DNA of 39,778 nucleotides from Prevotella sp. (GCA_017476785.1 JAFUZD010000017.1:1-39778); one strand, 5' to 3'; shown: positions 25,672-32,940, counted from the first letter of the stretch. Program-made: numbers and translations. Notes: a model not told the origin generated them from the sequence alone.

Positions 25672-26622
25672 TTAGTGGTTCAGTGTTCCCGTGTTCACTA
25701 CCGGCTGTGCGTTCTCGTCGCCGCAGAGCACGACCATCAGGTTGCTCACCATTGCAGCCTTCTTGTCGTCGTCCAGTTCCACTACGTCCTCCTCAGCCAG
25801 CTTCTGCAGGGCCAGCTTCACCATCGAGACGGCACCCTCCACAATCTTCTCGCGGGCGGTGATGATGGCCGAAGCCTGCTGGCGGCGCAGCATCACGGCA
25901 GCAATCTCGGGGGCATAGGCCAGATAGTTGATGCGCGCCTCTACGATTTCGATGCCGGCCATTGCCAACCGCTCGGCCAGCTTCTGCTCCAGCTGTTGGT
26001 TGATTTCCTCACCGCCGCTGCGCAACGTCAGCTCGTCGGTGCGGCCGTCCACGTCGTCGTAGGCATAGAGCCCGGCCACCTGACGCAGGGCGGCGTCGCT
26101 CTGCACGCGTACGAATCGCTCGAAGGCCGCCATCATACTCTTCAGGTCGGTGCCGATGGTGTTGGCTGCATTGCCCGATGCCATTGTCTGCGAGTCGATT
26201 TCAAACATTGCTTTGTACGTGTCCTTCAGTTTCCACACCAGCACCAGCCCAATCATTACGGGGTTGCCCGTCTTGTCGTTCACTTTGATGGGCTCGGCGT
26301 CCAGATTGCGGGCGCGCAGCGACAGCTTCTTGGTGGTGATGAAGGGGTTCACCCAGTAGTAGCCCGTACGGGTGAACGTGCCGCGGTAGCGACCGAAGAA
26401 CATCATCACGCGGGCTTCGTTGGGCTCGAGCATTATGAATCCGGCCCAGCCAATGAGGGCACACGCCAGCACGATGGCACCGAGGGCGGCCCAATAGCCG
26501 TTTTCTATACATACGCTGTAGACCAGTGCGGCAATGCCGCCGATGGTCAGGAAGATGTTGGCAAAGAGCGCTGCAAATCCGTTGAGCGCCATTCCGTTGA
26601 AGTTGAATTCCTTTGTTTCCAT
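25672..26622 (-). CDS. SPFH/Band 7 domain membrane protein
   Basis: A 316-residue protein of the stomatin/prohibitin/flotillin group. Two membrane segments lie at about 13-37 and 43-65. The SPFH domain follows, with LEPNEARVMMFFGRYRGTFTRTGYYWVNPF (66-95) and ARINYLAYAPEIAAVMLRRQQA near 235-256. The tail LAEEDVVELDDDKKAAMVSNLMVVLCGDE is a conserved C-terminal helix in the Bacteroidetes branch. It first forms the head of a four-gene operon, read from a strong promoter 49 bases upstream. Roles in membrane domains or quality control are known for the family; the specific role here is unknown. Confidence 0.92.
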   Translation of the reverse strand: METKEFNFNGMALNGFAALFANIFLTIGGIAALVYSVCIENGYWAALGAIVLACALIGWAGFIMLEPNEARVMMFFGRYRGTFTRTGYYWVNPFITTKKLSLRARNLDAEPIKVNDKTGNPVMIGLVLVWKLKDTYKAMFEIDSQTMASGNAANTIGTDLKSMMAAFERFVRVQSDAALRQVAGLYAYDDVDGRTDELTLRSGGEEINQQLEQKLAERLAMAGIEIVEARINYLAYAPEIAAVMLRRQQASAIITAREKIVEGAVSMVKLALQKLAEEDVVELDDDKKAAMVSNLMVVLCGDENAQPVVNTGTLNH

Positions 26623-26670
26623 ATTCTTTTGTTTTAAGATATTGTTTTAATTGATATCATTTTGATATTG

Positions 26671-26702
26671 CAAAGATATTTATTTCTAACCATTCTTCCA
26701 AA
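26671..26702 (-). promoter_or_regulatory. Promoter of the SPFH operon
   Basis: On the minus strand TTTG (26702-26699), 20 bases, then TATCTTTG (26678-26671): a full match to the Bacteroidetes promoter form, 49 bases before the ATG at 26622. Confidence 0.85.
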
Positions 26703-26799
26703 TGATTTGACTAAGATTTAAGGTTCTTTAAGACTTTCCTGCGCAGTCGTGCTTGGGGAATGGTGGTCAGCGGAGGCTGAAGGCCCAATGAGTTTTCAA

Positions 26800-26870
26800 G
26801 AGAATTCGCCCGATTCTCTCGAGAATTTGCAGAATCCTCACGCATATTTCGCAAATAATGCCTAACTTTG
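26800..26870 (+). promoter_or_regulatory. ORF6N-mnmA promoter with a cluster of GAGAAT half-sites
   Basis: TAACTTTG at 26863-26870 is a good -7 box, 23 bases before the ATG at 26893. Upstream lie GAGAAT at 26800, its complement ATTCTC at 26813, and GAGAAT again at 26821. The longer GAGAATTCGC/GAGAATTTGC pair repeats at 21 bases, and ATTCTC-TC-GAGAAT is a tight palindrome. This looks like an operator, perhaps for the ORF6N protein itself. Confidence 0.5.
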
Positions 26871-26892
26871 CAGTTGCAATGCAAGTAAGACA

Positions 26893-27477
26893 ATGTCGAT
26901 GGATAAATTGACCATACAACAGCGAATCTATACTATTCGTGGACAGCGCGTAATGTTAGACTTTGACTTGGCCTATCTTTATGGGGTGGAGACTGCCCAA
27001 CTGAAGCGCCAAGTGAGGCGCAACATTGAGCGGTTTGAGGGTGATGATTTTATGTTTGAAGTGACGTGGGGCGAACTTTCAAGATGCCAAATTGGCAGCT
27101 TGAACACAGGACGCGGCGGCAACATCAAGTATTTGCCTTATGCGTTTACCGAGTTGGGAGTGGCGATGCTGAGTGGAGTGTTGCGCTCACCTACGGCCAT
27201 TGCCGTCAATCGTGACATTATGCGCGCCTTTGTTGCATTCCGCCATATTGCAATGTCTGCATTGCCCGAAAGCTATGCCGAACTGAAAGCAGAGATTCAG
27301 GCAGTGAAGGACGAAATGAATGATATTCTGGCGGACCAGAACGACATCAATGAGTCTACTCGTGCACAGTTGGATGCCATCAGTCAGGCACTGGCCGAGT
27401 TGCAATCGTGTCACCGTGTGGAGCGGCAGCCTCGACGGCGCATAGGATTTATTCAAGACGAAACAGAACAGCAATGA
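26893..27477 (+). CDS. ORF6N domain-containing DNA-binding protein
   Basis: A 194-residue protein (192 if the ATG at 26899 is used). The N-terminal ORF6N domain, a KilA-N-like DNA-binding module, covers about residues 8-95: TIRGQRVMLDFDLAYLYGVETAQLKRQVRRN and AFTELGVAMLSGVLRS are typical. A coiled-coil-like helix with many acidic residues follows (125-170). Such proteins are frequent in phage and in Bacteroidetes chromosomes, often as lone regulators. Its stop overlaps the mnmA start (ATGA at 27474-27477), which makes mnmA dependent on this transcript. No other phage gene is nearby. Confidence 0.88.
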   Translation: MSMDKLTIQQRIYTIRGQRVMLDFDLAYLYGVETAQLKRQVRRNIERFEGDDFMFEVTWGELSRCQIGSLNTGRGGNIKYLPYAFTELGVAMLSGVLRSPTAIAVNRDIMRAFVAFRHIAMSALPESYAELKAEIQAVKDEMNDILADQNDINESTRAQLDAISQALAELQSCHRVERQPRRRIGFIQDETEQQ

Positions 27478-28607
27478 ATACGAAGGAACTGGAAGGAAAG
27501 CGCATCGCCGTGTTGTTGTCGGGCGGCGTTGACAGCTCGGTGGTGGTCTATGAGCTGGCGCAGCTGGGACTGCACCCCGACTGCTTCTACATCAAGATTG
27601 GCCCCGAAGAGGCAGAGGAGTGGGACTGCTCGAGCGAAGAAGACCTCGAGATGGCTACGGCCGTGGCCGCACGCTACGGCTGCCACTTGGAGGTGGTCGA
27701 CTGCCATCGCGAATACTGGGACGAGGTGACGCGCTATACTATGAATAAGGTACGCGCGGGACTGACGCCCAACCCCGACGTGATGTGTAACCGGCTCATC
27801 AAGTTTGGTGCCTTTGATGCCAAGCGCGGGCACGACTACGACCTCATCGCCACGGGGCACTACGCCCAGACGGAAACCGATGAGGCCGGCTATAAGTGGC
27901 TGACCACCAGTCCCGACCCCGTGAAAGACCAGACCGACTTCCTCGCTCAGATATACGACTGGCAGCTGCGTAAGGCACTCTTCCCCATCGGCCACTACGT
28001 GAAGGACGAGGTGCGCCAGATTGCCGAGCGTGAGCACTTGGTCAACGCCCATCGGCGCGACTCGCAGGGCATCTGCTTCTTGGGCAAGATCAACTACAAC
28101 GACTATCTGCGCCGTTACTTGGGCGAGCAGCCCGGCGACGTGGTAGAGCTGGAGACGGGGCGCCGCATCGGGCAGCACCGTGGCCTGTGGTTTCATACCA
28201 TCGGCCAGCGCCACGGCCTCGGCTTCGGTGGTGGTCCGTGGTTTGTGGTCAAGAAAGACGTACACCTTAATATATTATACGTCAGCCACGGCTACGACCC
28301 GCAGACGGCTTACAGCAGCGAGTTCCGCATCCACGACTGGCATCCGATGGGAGCCCCCCCCCAGTCCCCCCCGAGGGGGGGGGGCGGGCGCACTGTTCTC
28401 CCCCCCTCGGGGGGGATGGGGGGGGCTATCACCTTTAAGATTCGCCACACGCCCGAGTATCATCCAGCCCGCCTCCAGTCGGTAGGCGATGGCTGCTACG
28501 TCGTCCATTCCGCCCATCCCATCCACGGCGTGGCACCGGGTCAGTTCTGCGTGGTCTACGATGAGCACCACCATCGCTGCCTCGGCTCCGGTGAGATTAC
28601 GGTGTGA
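27474..28607 (+). CDS. mnmA: tRNA-specific 2-thiouridylase MnmA
   Basis: Thiolates U34 of tRNA-Lys, -Glu and -Gln; cytoplasmic, 377 residues. The ATP PP-loop SGGVDSS is at 16-22. The two catalytic Cys are Cys105 (NPDVMCNR) and Cys201 (SQGICFLG). GQRHGLGFGGGPWFVV near 244-259 marks the central domain. I chose the ATG at 27474 over 27408, as MNTKELEGKRIAVLLSGGVDSS is the natural N-terminus. Residues about 293-318 are encoded by a C/G-rich palindromic repeat (28352-28427) inserted in frame just before the C-terminal strand ITFKIRHTPEYHPARL. The protein otherwise appears complete. It is translationally coupled to the upstream ORF6N gene. Confidence 0.94.
   Translation: MNTKELEGKRIAVLLSGGVDSSVVVYELAQLGLHPDCFYIKIGPEEAEEWDCSSEEDLEMATAVAARYGCHLEVVDCHREYWDEVTRYTMNKVRAGLTPNPDVMCNRLIKFGAFDAKRGHDYDLIATGHYAQTETDEAGYKWLTTSPDPVKDQTDFLAQIYDWQLRKALFPIGHYVKDEVRQIAEREHLVNAHRRDSQGICFLGKINYNDYLRRYLGEQPGDVVELETGRRIGQHRGLWFHTIGQRHGLGFGGGPWFVVKKDVHLNILYVSHGYDPQTAYSSEFRIHDWHPMGAPPQSPPRGGGGRTVLPPSGGMGGAITFKIRHTPEYHPARLQSVGDGCYVVHSAHPIHGVAPGQFCVVYDEHHHRCLGSGEITV
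28352..28427. repeat. GC-rich palindromic repeat inserted in the mnmA reading frame
   Basis: The left arm AGCCCCCCCC...GAGGGG and right arm CCCCCTC...GGGGCT pair almost without interruption for about 28 bp, with a small internal A/T bulge and an 18-base loop (28382-28399). It holds a run of 10 G (28375-28384), one of 9 C and one of 8 G. It encodes a Pro/Gly-rich segment (GAPPQSPPRGGGG) that other MnmA proteins would not need. The frame stays open through it. Slippage in the homopolymer runs would break mnmA. Confidence 0.85.
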
Positions 28608-28627
28608 GAATGTGAAGGGATAGTGCT

Positions 28628-28723
28628 TTAAGTAAGGTGTTTGTCGCTCCATTCAATACAAAACTCATCGATGAGGTATTGGTCGCTGCGGCAGTGGAGG
28701 TCGGCTATGCCCGCTTGTATCAT
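28628..28723 (-). CDS. Short open frame, truncated DUF3791-like peptide
   Basis: A 31-codon frame starting at ATG 28723-28721, just after the stop of the DUF3791 gene. Its stretch LHCRSDQYLIDEF lines up with LHTYSSDYLVDEL of the upstream protein, so it looks like the C-terminal half of a second copy. It could be a small coupled gene or a decayed duplicate; the short length and missing N-terminal half favour a remnant. Confidence 0.4.
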   Translation of the reverse strand: MIQAGIADLHCRSDQYLIDEFCIEWSDKHLT

Positions 28724-28733
28724 CAAGAAAGTG

Positions 28734-28949
28734 TCATCCTAAGGCTCCTTTCTCGCGCATAATGTCAGTCAGTTCGTCCACGAGGTAGTCGCTGCTGTAA
28801 GTGTGCAGCACGTCGTAGGAGGGAATGATATACCCGCTGAGGATGTTGGTGTCGCGTAACTTTTCGTAGACGCTTGTCTGCGACATCCCCAGTCGTTCGG
28901 CAATGCTGCCGATACAGTAAGTGGCAAAATCCAGTTGATTCAGAGTCAT
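28734..28949 (-). CDS. DUF3791 domain-containing protein
   Basis: A 71-residue acidic protein matching the DUF3791 pattern: an N-terminal helix with FATYCIGSIAERLGMS, then VYEKLRDTNILSGYIIPSYDVLHTYSSDYLVDELTDIM. The start at 28949 is set by a promoter 20 bases upstream; an ATG at 29063 would place the promoter inside the gene. In Bacteroidales this family is often next to DUF3990 proteins as a possible toxin-antitoxin-like module. No DUF3990 gene is present here. Its function is unknown. Confidence 0.82.
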   Translation of the reverse strand: MTLNQLDFATYCIGSIAERLGMSQTSVYEKLRDTNILSGYIIPSYDVLHTYSSDYLVDELTDIMREKGALG

Positions 28950-28968
28950 ACGTATATCTTTCCTGCTG

Positions 28969-29000
28969 CAAAAATAGGGAATAAATTGCAGATGGCCAAA
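28969..29000 (-). promoter_or_regulatory. Promoter of the DUF3791 gene
   Basis: On the minus strand TTTG (29000-28997), 20 bases, then TATTTTTG (28976-28969), 20 bases before the ATG at 28949. Full match to the Bacteroidetes form. Confidence 0.82.
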
Positions 29001-29103
29001 TTCTTGGGGAGAAAAAACGTGCGTGCTGGTGCTTGGCGGGGTGGTGCGCACGATTCCCCTCAAATGTTAAAAAGCGTCATTTTGACAATAAATCTTAAAA
29101 ATA

Positions 29104-29135
29104 TTTGCGTATTTCGGGGATAATGCCTATATTTG
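29104..29135 (+). promoter_or_regulatory. Promoter of the 509-residue secreted protein gene
   Basis: TTTG (29104-29107), 20 bases, then TATATTTG (29128-29135). The leader to the ATG at 29231 is about 90 bases and A-rich near its end (CAATTTAAAATCAAAAAAAG), as is common before well-expressed Bacteroidetes genes. The rest of the gap back to 28950 holds only the divergent DUF3791 promoter. Confidence 0.85.
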
Positions 29136-29230
29136 CAACGAACTATATGGTACACCGAGCCGCTTTGTGCGCCCAGTGACCGCAAACGAAGAAAACTAAC
29201 ATTTACTAACAATTTAAAATCAAAAAAAGT

Positions 29231-30760
29231 ATGAAGAAAATCTTTACTCTACTTGCAGTGGCTTTCATAGCCCTGAGTGCTAATGCGCAGGTCATCAGCT
29301 GGACGGCAGACGACGTGACGGCAGCAGCCGACCTCGCAGACGGTACGGTATTCAGCAACGGTGATTTCAAGCTGACGCTGAAGAACGAGAACAAGAAGAT
29401 GGCTATCGACAAGAACAGCCAGTATTTCGGCACGGCAACGGATTATCAGAACTTTGCCGCTCGTCTGAAGACCGGTGGTAAGTCGGACTCCAAGCAGCAT
29501 CTGCTGCTCACTATCCCTGCAGATGGTACACTGAAGGCTTATATTCGTTCGGGTAGCAGTAGCGATGCTCGTGTTGTGATTATGGAGCAGGGTGGCGAAC
29601 AAATCTATAATGCTGCAGCTAAGGATGGTGATGCCGTAACGGCTACTATCAGCGGAGAGGACAAGAGCGTATTCCCCGTTATCAGCGTAGGTGTTAAGGC
29701 AGGAGAGGTCAAGCTGACTTATACTGATGGCGCAATGTATGTCTACGCTTTCGAATTTGTTGCTGACGCACAAGGTGGCAATGGTGGTTCTGACGAGCCC
29801 GAGACTTATGTAGCTGCTACTGATGCTCTGGCAGCTGAATTTGCAGCTGTGGTGAATGCTGCCGGTGTGGCTACCAACGTTGTCAACGGAAACTCTGTCG
29901 TTAAATTCAGCACGGCCAGTGTTGAAGGCGAGGGTGTAGGCTCTGCTGATCCCGCCGACCTTGCAGAGGGTGGTCAGGACATTACCGTCGGTGCTGTTAT
30001 CAGTGCAGATGACCATACCTTCGAGCTGATTTCCATCAACTCTACGAAGGATATCAAATGGGCTCGCGCTAATCAGGGCGACATCGACTATAGCTACGTA
30101 ACTGGTACGGGTACTCCCGCCGTTTCGATGGTGGCAGAAGAGATTGTTACCGATGGCACGCCTACTGGCAAATATCGCGTAAAGGTGACGCCGTTCGATC
30201 CCGCAGTGGGTGGCGAGCCTGCCAGCGGTCTGTACTATAAGTTCACCGTGAAGCAGGATGGCGCACTGAAGATTGGTATCTGGGCCAACAAGGGTAACCG
30301 CACCACCTTCGTGGTAGACGGCGAGACCAAGCAGGTTTCCGACTATCTGGTAGAGGGCTACATCAGCGGCCAGAACTATACGGAGGCAGACGGCGTGGAC
30401 GCTGAGCTGGTTGGCAAGAAGAAGTGGCTCACCAACGATGAGATTCGTGCACTGGGCAACACTCCTTACGTTATCGGCGCAGGTAACCAGCCGTTCTGGG
30501 GCAATGTCATCATCGACGCCAAGAAAGACAAGACCTACTGGCTGTTCCAAGGCACCGCACAGATTGGCTTCCAAGGCTTCACCTTCGCTCCCGGCAAGGC
30601 TAAGGAAGACTTGGTTACTACCGCTGTTGAGCCTATCCACAACGTAGTAGCTCCCGTATGGAACGAGAATGCTCCTATCTACAACCTAGCAGGCCAGCGC
30701 GTAGGCCGCGACTATAAGGGCATCGTAATCCAGAACGGTCGCAAGTTCTTCCAGAAGTAA
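29231..30760 (+). CDS. Secreted two-domain protein of unknown function with Prevotella-type C-terminal motif
   Basis: A 509-residue protein with a clear signal peptide cleaved near residue 20 (MKKIFTLLAVAFIALSANA). The first region (about 20-177) looks like a beta-sandwich, similar in feel to the carbohydrate-associated domains of Prevotella secreted enzymes (LLLTIPADGTLKAYIRSGSSSDARVVIM; VKAGEVKLTYTDGAMYVYAFEFV). A Gly-rich linker (180-190) leads to a second beta-rich region (190-465). The end, IYNLAGQRVGRDYKGIVIQN plus a basic tail, is a recurrent Prevotella C-terminal motif that may act in sorting or anchoring. I see no catalytic motif. It is a single-gene unit with its own promoter and terminator. 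Confidence 0.85.
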   Translation: MKKIFTLLAVAFIALSANAQVISWTADDVTAAADLADGTVFSNGDFKLTLKNENKKMAIDKNSQYFGTATDYQNFAARLKTGGKSDSKQHLLLTIPADGTLKAYIRSGSSSDARVVIMEQGGEQIYNAAAKDGDAVTATISGEDKSVFPVISVGVKAGEVKLTYTDGAMYVYAFEFVADAQGGNGGSDEPETYVAATDALAAEFAAVVNAAGVATNVVNGNSVVKFSTASVEGEGVGSADPADLAEGGQDITVGAVISADDHTFELISINSTKDIKWARANQGDIDYSYVTGTGTPAVSMVAEEIVTDGTPTGKYRVKVTPFDPAVGGEPASGLYYKFTVKQDGALKIGIWANKGNRTTFVVDGETKQVSDYLVEGYISGQNYTEADGVDAELVGKKKWLTNDEIRALGNTPYVIGAGNQPFWGNVIIDAKKDKTYWLFQGTAQIGFQGFTFAPGKAKEDLVTTAVEPIHNVVAPVWNENAPIYNLAGQRVGRDYKGIVIQNGRKFFQK

Positions 30761-30787
30761 TCGAGCGAACACTCAATACCCCTCAAT

Positions 30788-30824
30788 GTGCGCATTGGCA
30801 GCAAAGGCCAGTGCGCACTTTTTT
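30788..30824 (+). terminator. Intrinsic terminator of the secreted protein gene
   Basis: A 12-bp stem (30788-30799 with 30807-30818, one G-T pair) has a 7-base loop and is followed by TTTTTT (30819-30824). Strong rho-independent terminator 27 bases after the stop. Confidence 0.93.
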
Positions 30825-30835
30825 ATGCGAAATAA

Positions 30836-30867
30836 TTTGGCGGTTTCAACCTAAATCCTTATCTTTG
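30836..30867 (+). promoter_or_regulatory. Promoter upstream of two small genes
   Basis: TTTG (30836-30839), 20 bases, then TATCTTTG (30860-30867). It is a full match, starts just after the preceding terminator, and leads to the small gene at 30961 after a leader of about 85 bases. Confidence 0.85.
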
Positions 30868-30960
30868 CAGCAGACACAATAAGAAAGGCAGTGTCTCAAA
30901 GCCTAAGAACGAACTAAAAAACGGAGCGGTAGGAGACAGCCGCACCGAGGAGGACTAACT

Positions 30961-31071
30961 ATGAAATCAACTAAGCGACGGATGTACGACGAAGAGAGCT
31001 ATGAGCTGGACAACGTCTACAATGAAAGTGAGGAACGCTATCAGGCAACACCATCCATCTGGTATTCCTGA
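30961..31071 (+). CDS. Small protein of 36 residues, unknown function
   Basis: An ATG at 30961 follows GAGGAGGACTAACT, an unusually strong Shine-Dalgarno-like stretch for this phylum, and the gene lies downstream of a consensus promoter. The peptide begins MKSTKRRMYDEESYELD and is highly charged, with six Glu, three Asp and four Tyr; it ends in SIWYS. It has no signal peptide or membrane segment. I do not recognise it. The strong promoter and ribosome binding site support a real gene, though a leader peptide for the next gene is an alternative. Confidence 0.55.
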   Translation: MKSTKRRMYDEESYELDNVYNESEERYQATPSIWYS

Positions 31072-31099
31072 TTTTCACCCTAATGGGCTGACTGAGTCG

Positions 31100-31137
31100 G
31101 GTGGTTCCGGGCTTCGGCTACGGGCCACCTTTCTTTT
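31100..31137 (+). terminator. Possible terminator or attenuator between the two small genes
   Basis: GGTGG (31100-31104) and CCACC (31125-31129) can close a GC-rich hairpin containing CCGGGCTTCGGCTACGG, followed by TTTCTTTTT. It could stop part of the transcript before the next gene. Confidence 0.5.
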
Positions 31138-31177
31138 TGAAAAAGTAAGATATAAAAAACAGTAAGATAAAGAAGTA

Positions 31178-31396
31178 ATGGACTTTACAATCGGATTTGC
31201 AGCCTTCGCAGCCGTAGCGCTGGTGGGCTGGTGCATTGCAGAACTAAAACAGCGCGCTTGCGCTTACAACGACAGCGAGGCCGAGCTGCAGGCTCTCGAT
31301 GCTTTCAACACGCTGCATCTGACGGCCAACGACGGCCGCGAGCTGAATATCGACGACGTGATGCGGACCATCAGCACGAAGGGATTTACGGCGTAG
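31178..31396 (+). CDS. Small membrane-anchored protein, unknown function
   Basis: A 72-residue protein with one N-terminal hydrophobic segment (about 3-21: FTIGFAAFAAVALVGWCIA) and a soluble, mostly acidic remainder. It has no lipobox. Its last 11 bases overlap the end of the convergent queG gene. It is preceded by the hairpin at 31100-31137, so it may share the promoter at 30836 or depend on read-through. I do not recognise a family. Confidence 0.7.
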   Translation: MDFTIGFAAFAAVALVGWCIAELKQRACAYNDSEAELQALDAFNTLHLTANDGRELNIDDVMRTISTKGFTA

Positions 31397-32330
31397 CGTC
31401 ATCATTCTGCGAAGCACTCAGGATGTTTCGCATCAATCCCTCATACTTGGCTCGCTTCACGGCAGAGCCTTTGAACAGACGGCGGTAGTCTTCTATGGAC
31501 AGCTGCTGCCAGTCGCTTTTGCGCATTGCCATCAGCTCGGGGTGCGGCTGTAGCCGGGGCTCGTCGGTGGGCTGTGCAAAGCGGTTCCACGGGCAGGCCT
31601 GTTGGCAGCGGTCGCAGCCATAGATGGTGTTGCCCATCTTCTGCTTTGCCTCGGCCGACAGCTCGCCGCGGTTCTCTATGAGTTGGTAGCTCAGGCAGTG
31701 CTCCGCCCTGAACCCGTCGGCCTGCAGGGCACCCGTAGGGCAGGCGTCGATGCAGGCGCGGCACATTCCGCATCGGGCGGTCATCGGGCGGTCGTAGCTC
31801 AGCTCGATGTTGAGAAACAGCTCACCGAGGAAGAACATAGAGCCTGCTCCGGGAATGATGAGCTGGTGGTTGCGCCCCGTCCATCCCAGTCCAGCCTGTT
31901 CGGCCCAGTAGCGTTCCAGCACGGGCGCAGAGTCGCAGAAAGCGCGGTAGTGAAGGGTGGAGGGTGACGGGTGGATGATGGAGAGCGTGGCTGCCAGTAG
32001 GTGAAGCTTCTGCTTCACGATGTCGTGATAGTCCTGCCCCAGTGCGTAGGCAGCCAGCTGATACTCCTCAGCGGGCATCTGCTGAGCAGGGGCGTAGTTG
32101 AGGGCCACGCAGACAATGCTCTTCACTCCCGGCATCAGCAACCGCGGGTCCAGCCGCAGGTCGGTGTGGTTGGCCATATAGGCCATATCCGCATTCCCGC
32201 CACTGTCCAGCCAGTGGCGCACACGGGTGGCAGCCGCCTCGCTGACAGCCTCTGCCCGTGCTATCCCACAAGCAAAAAAGCCGAGACGACGCGCCTCGGC
32301 TTTTATCTTATTCGAAAGTTCGGAATGCAT
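31386..32330 (-). CDS. queG: Epoxyqueuosine reductase QueG
   Basis: Last step of queuosine synthesis on tRNA: reduces epoxyqueuosine to queuosine using cobalamin and two 4Fe-4S clusters; cytoplasmic, about 314 residues. Cluster Cys are in CGMCRACIDACP (187-198) and CDRCQQACPW (239-248). The catalytic Asp is likely Asp133 in FCDSAPVLER. I chose the ATG at 32330, which begins MHSELSNKIKAEARRLGF; it lies 23 bases inside the deacetylase gene. The 15-residue extension from 32372 is not family-like. It is the third gene of an operon with DUF2723 and the deacetylase. Confidence 0.94.
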   Translation of the reverse strand: MHSELSNKIKAEARRLGFFACGIARAEAVSEAAATRVRHWLDSGGNADMAYMANHTDLRLDPRLLMPGVKSIVCVALNYAPAQQMPAEEYQLAAYALGQDYHDIVKQKLHLLAATLSIIHPSPSTLHYRAFCDSAPVLERYWAEQAGLGWTGRNHQLIIPGAGSMFFLGELFLNIELSYDRPMTARCGMCRACIDACPTGALQADGFRAEHCLSYQLIENRGELSAEAKQKMGNTIYGCDRCQQACPWNRFAQPTDEPRLQPHPELMAMRKSDWQQLSIEDYRRLFKGSAVKRAKYEGLMRNILSASQNDDATP

Positions 32331-32919
32331 ATCCCTCCTGTTTGAGCCACTCGATGGCCTGTGGCAGTGCATAGTGCAGCTTGTCGATAGACTTCAGCGA
32401 GTCGTGAAACGTGATGATGCTGCCGTTGCGGGCATAGCGCTTCACGTTGGCCAGCACGTCTTCGGCAGTCATCCATTTGGAGTAGTCGCGCGTGACGAGG
32501 TCCCACATTACGATGCGGTACTTCTTGCTCAGCCAGTAATACTCGCTCCACCGCATCCATCCGTGGGGCGGGCTGAAGAGGTGGGCGTCGATGAGCTCGT
32601 TGGCCTTATGCGTGTTGATAATATAGGTGGACGTCCAGTGCTTGAAGGCACCCAGATGGTTGAACGTATGGTTGCCCACCTGATGGCCCTCAGCCTTAAT
32701 GCGCTCAAAGAGCTCGGGGTGTTTCCTGACGTTGTCGCCCACCATAAAGAAGGTGGCTTTGACGCCATATTCGCGCAGCGTGTCCAGAATGAACGGCGTA
32801 GCCTCGGGTATGGGGCCGTCGTCGAAGGTCAGGTAGACGGCCCGCTCGTCTCGGTCCATACGCCACGTGGCCCGTGGGTAGAGCCATCGTAGCCATATTG
32901 CTGGTTGCTCAATGAACAT
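32308..32919 (-). CDS. Polysaccharide deacetylase family protein (NodB homology)
   Basis: Carbohydrate esterase family 4-type protein of 203 residues. The catalytic base motif TFDDG is at 31-35, the metal His pair at HTFNH (84-88), and FSPPHGWMR at 116-123 supplies the groove motif. A late His motif appears as ITFHDS. There is no clear signal peptide; the N-terminus MFIEQPAIWLRWLYP is only weakly hydrophobic, so the protein may act in the cytoplasm or from the membrane face. It starts 21 bases after the DUF2723 gene and its end overlaps queG. The substrate could be peptidoglycan or another glycan. Confidence 0.92.
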   Translation of the reverse strand: MFIEQPAIWLRWLYPRATWRMDRDERAVYLTFDDGPIPEATPFILDTLREYGVKATFFMVGDNVRKHPELFERIKAEGHQVGNHTFNHLGAFKHWTSTYIINTHKANELIDAHLFSPPHGWMRWSEYYWLSKKYRIVMWDLVTRDYSKWMTAEDVLANVKRYARNGSIITFHDSLKSIDKLHYALPQAIEWLKQEGYAFRTFE

Positions 32920-32940
32920 CGTCCGTGCGCGTTAATTTAC

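Noticed and set aside
26893-27477. Prophage remnant around the ORF6N gene
   Set aside because: Only the ORF6N domain is phage-like; neighbours are housekeeping genes and no integrase or structural gene is seen.
28352-28427. Sequencing error as the only explanation of the C/G runs in mnmA
   Set aside because: The arms are complementary over about 28 bp and the frame stays open, which random errors would not produce; run lengths could still be off by a base.
29249-30640. A 463-codon minus-strand open frame opposite the secreted protein gene
   Set aside because: The plus strand has a consensus promoter, signal peptide and terminator; the reverse frame has none.
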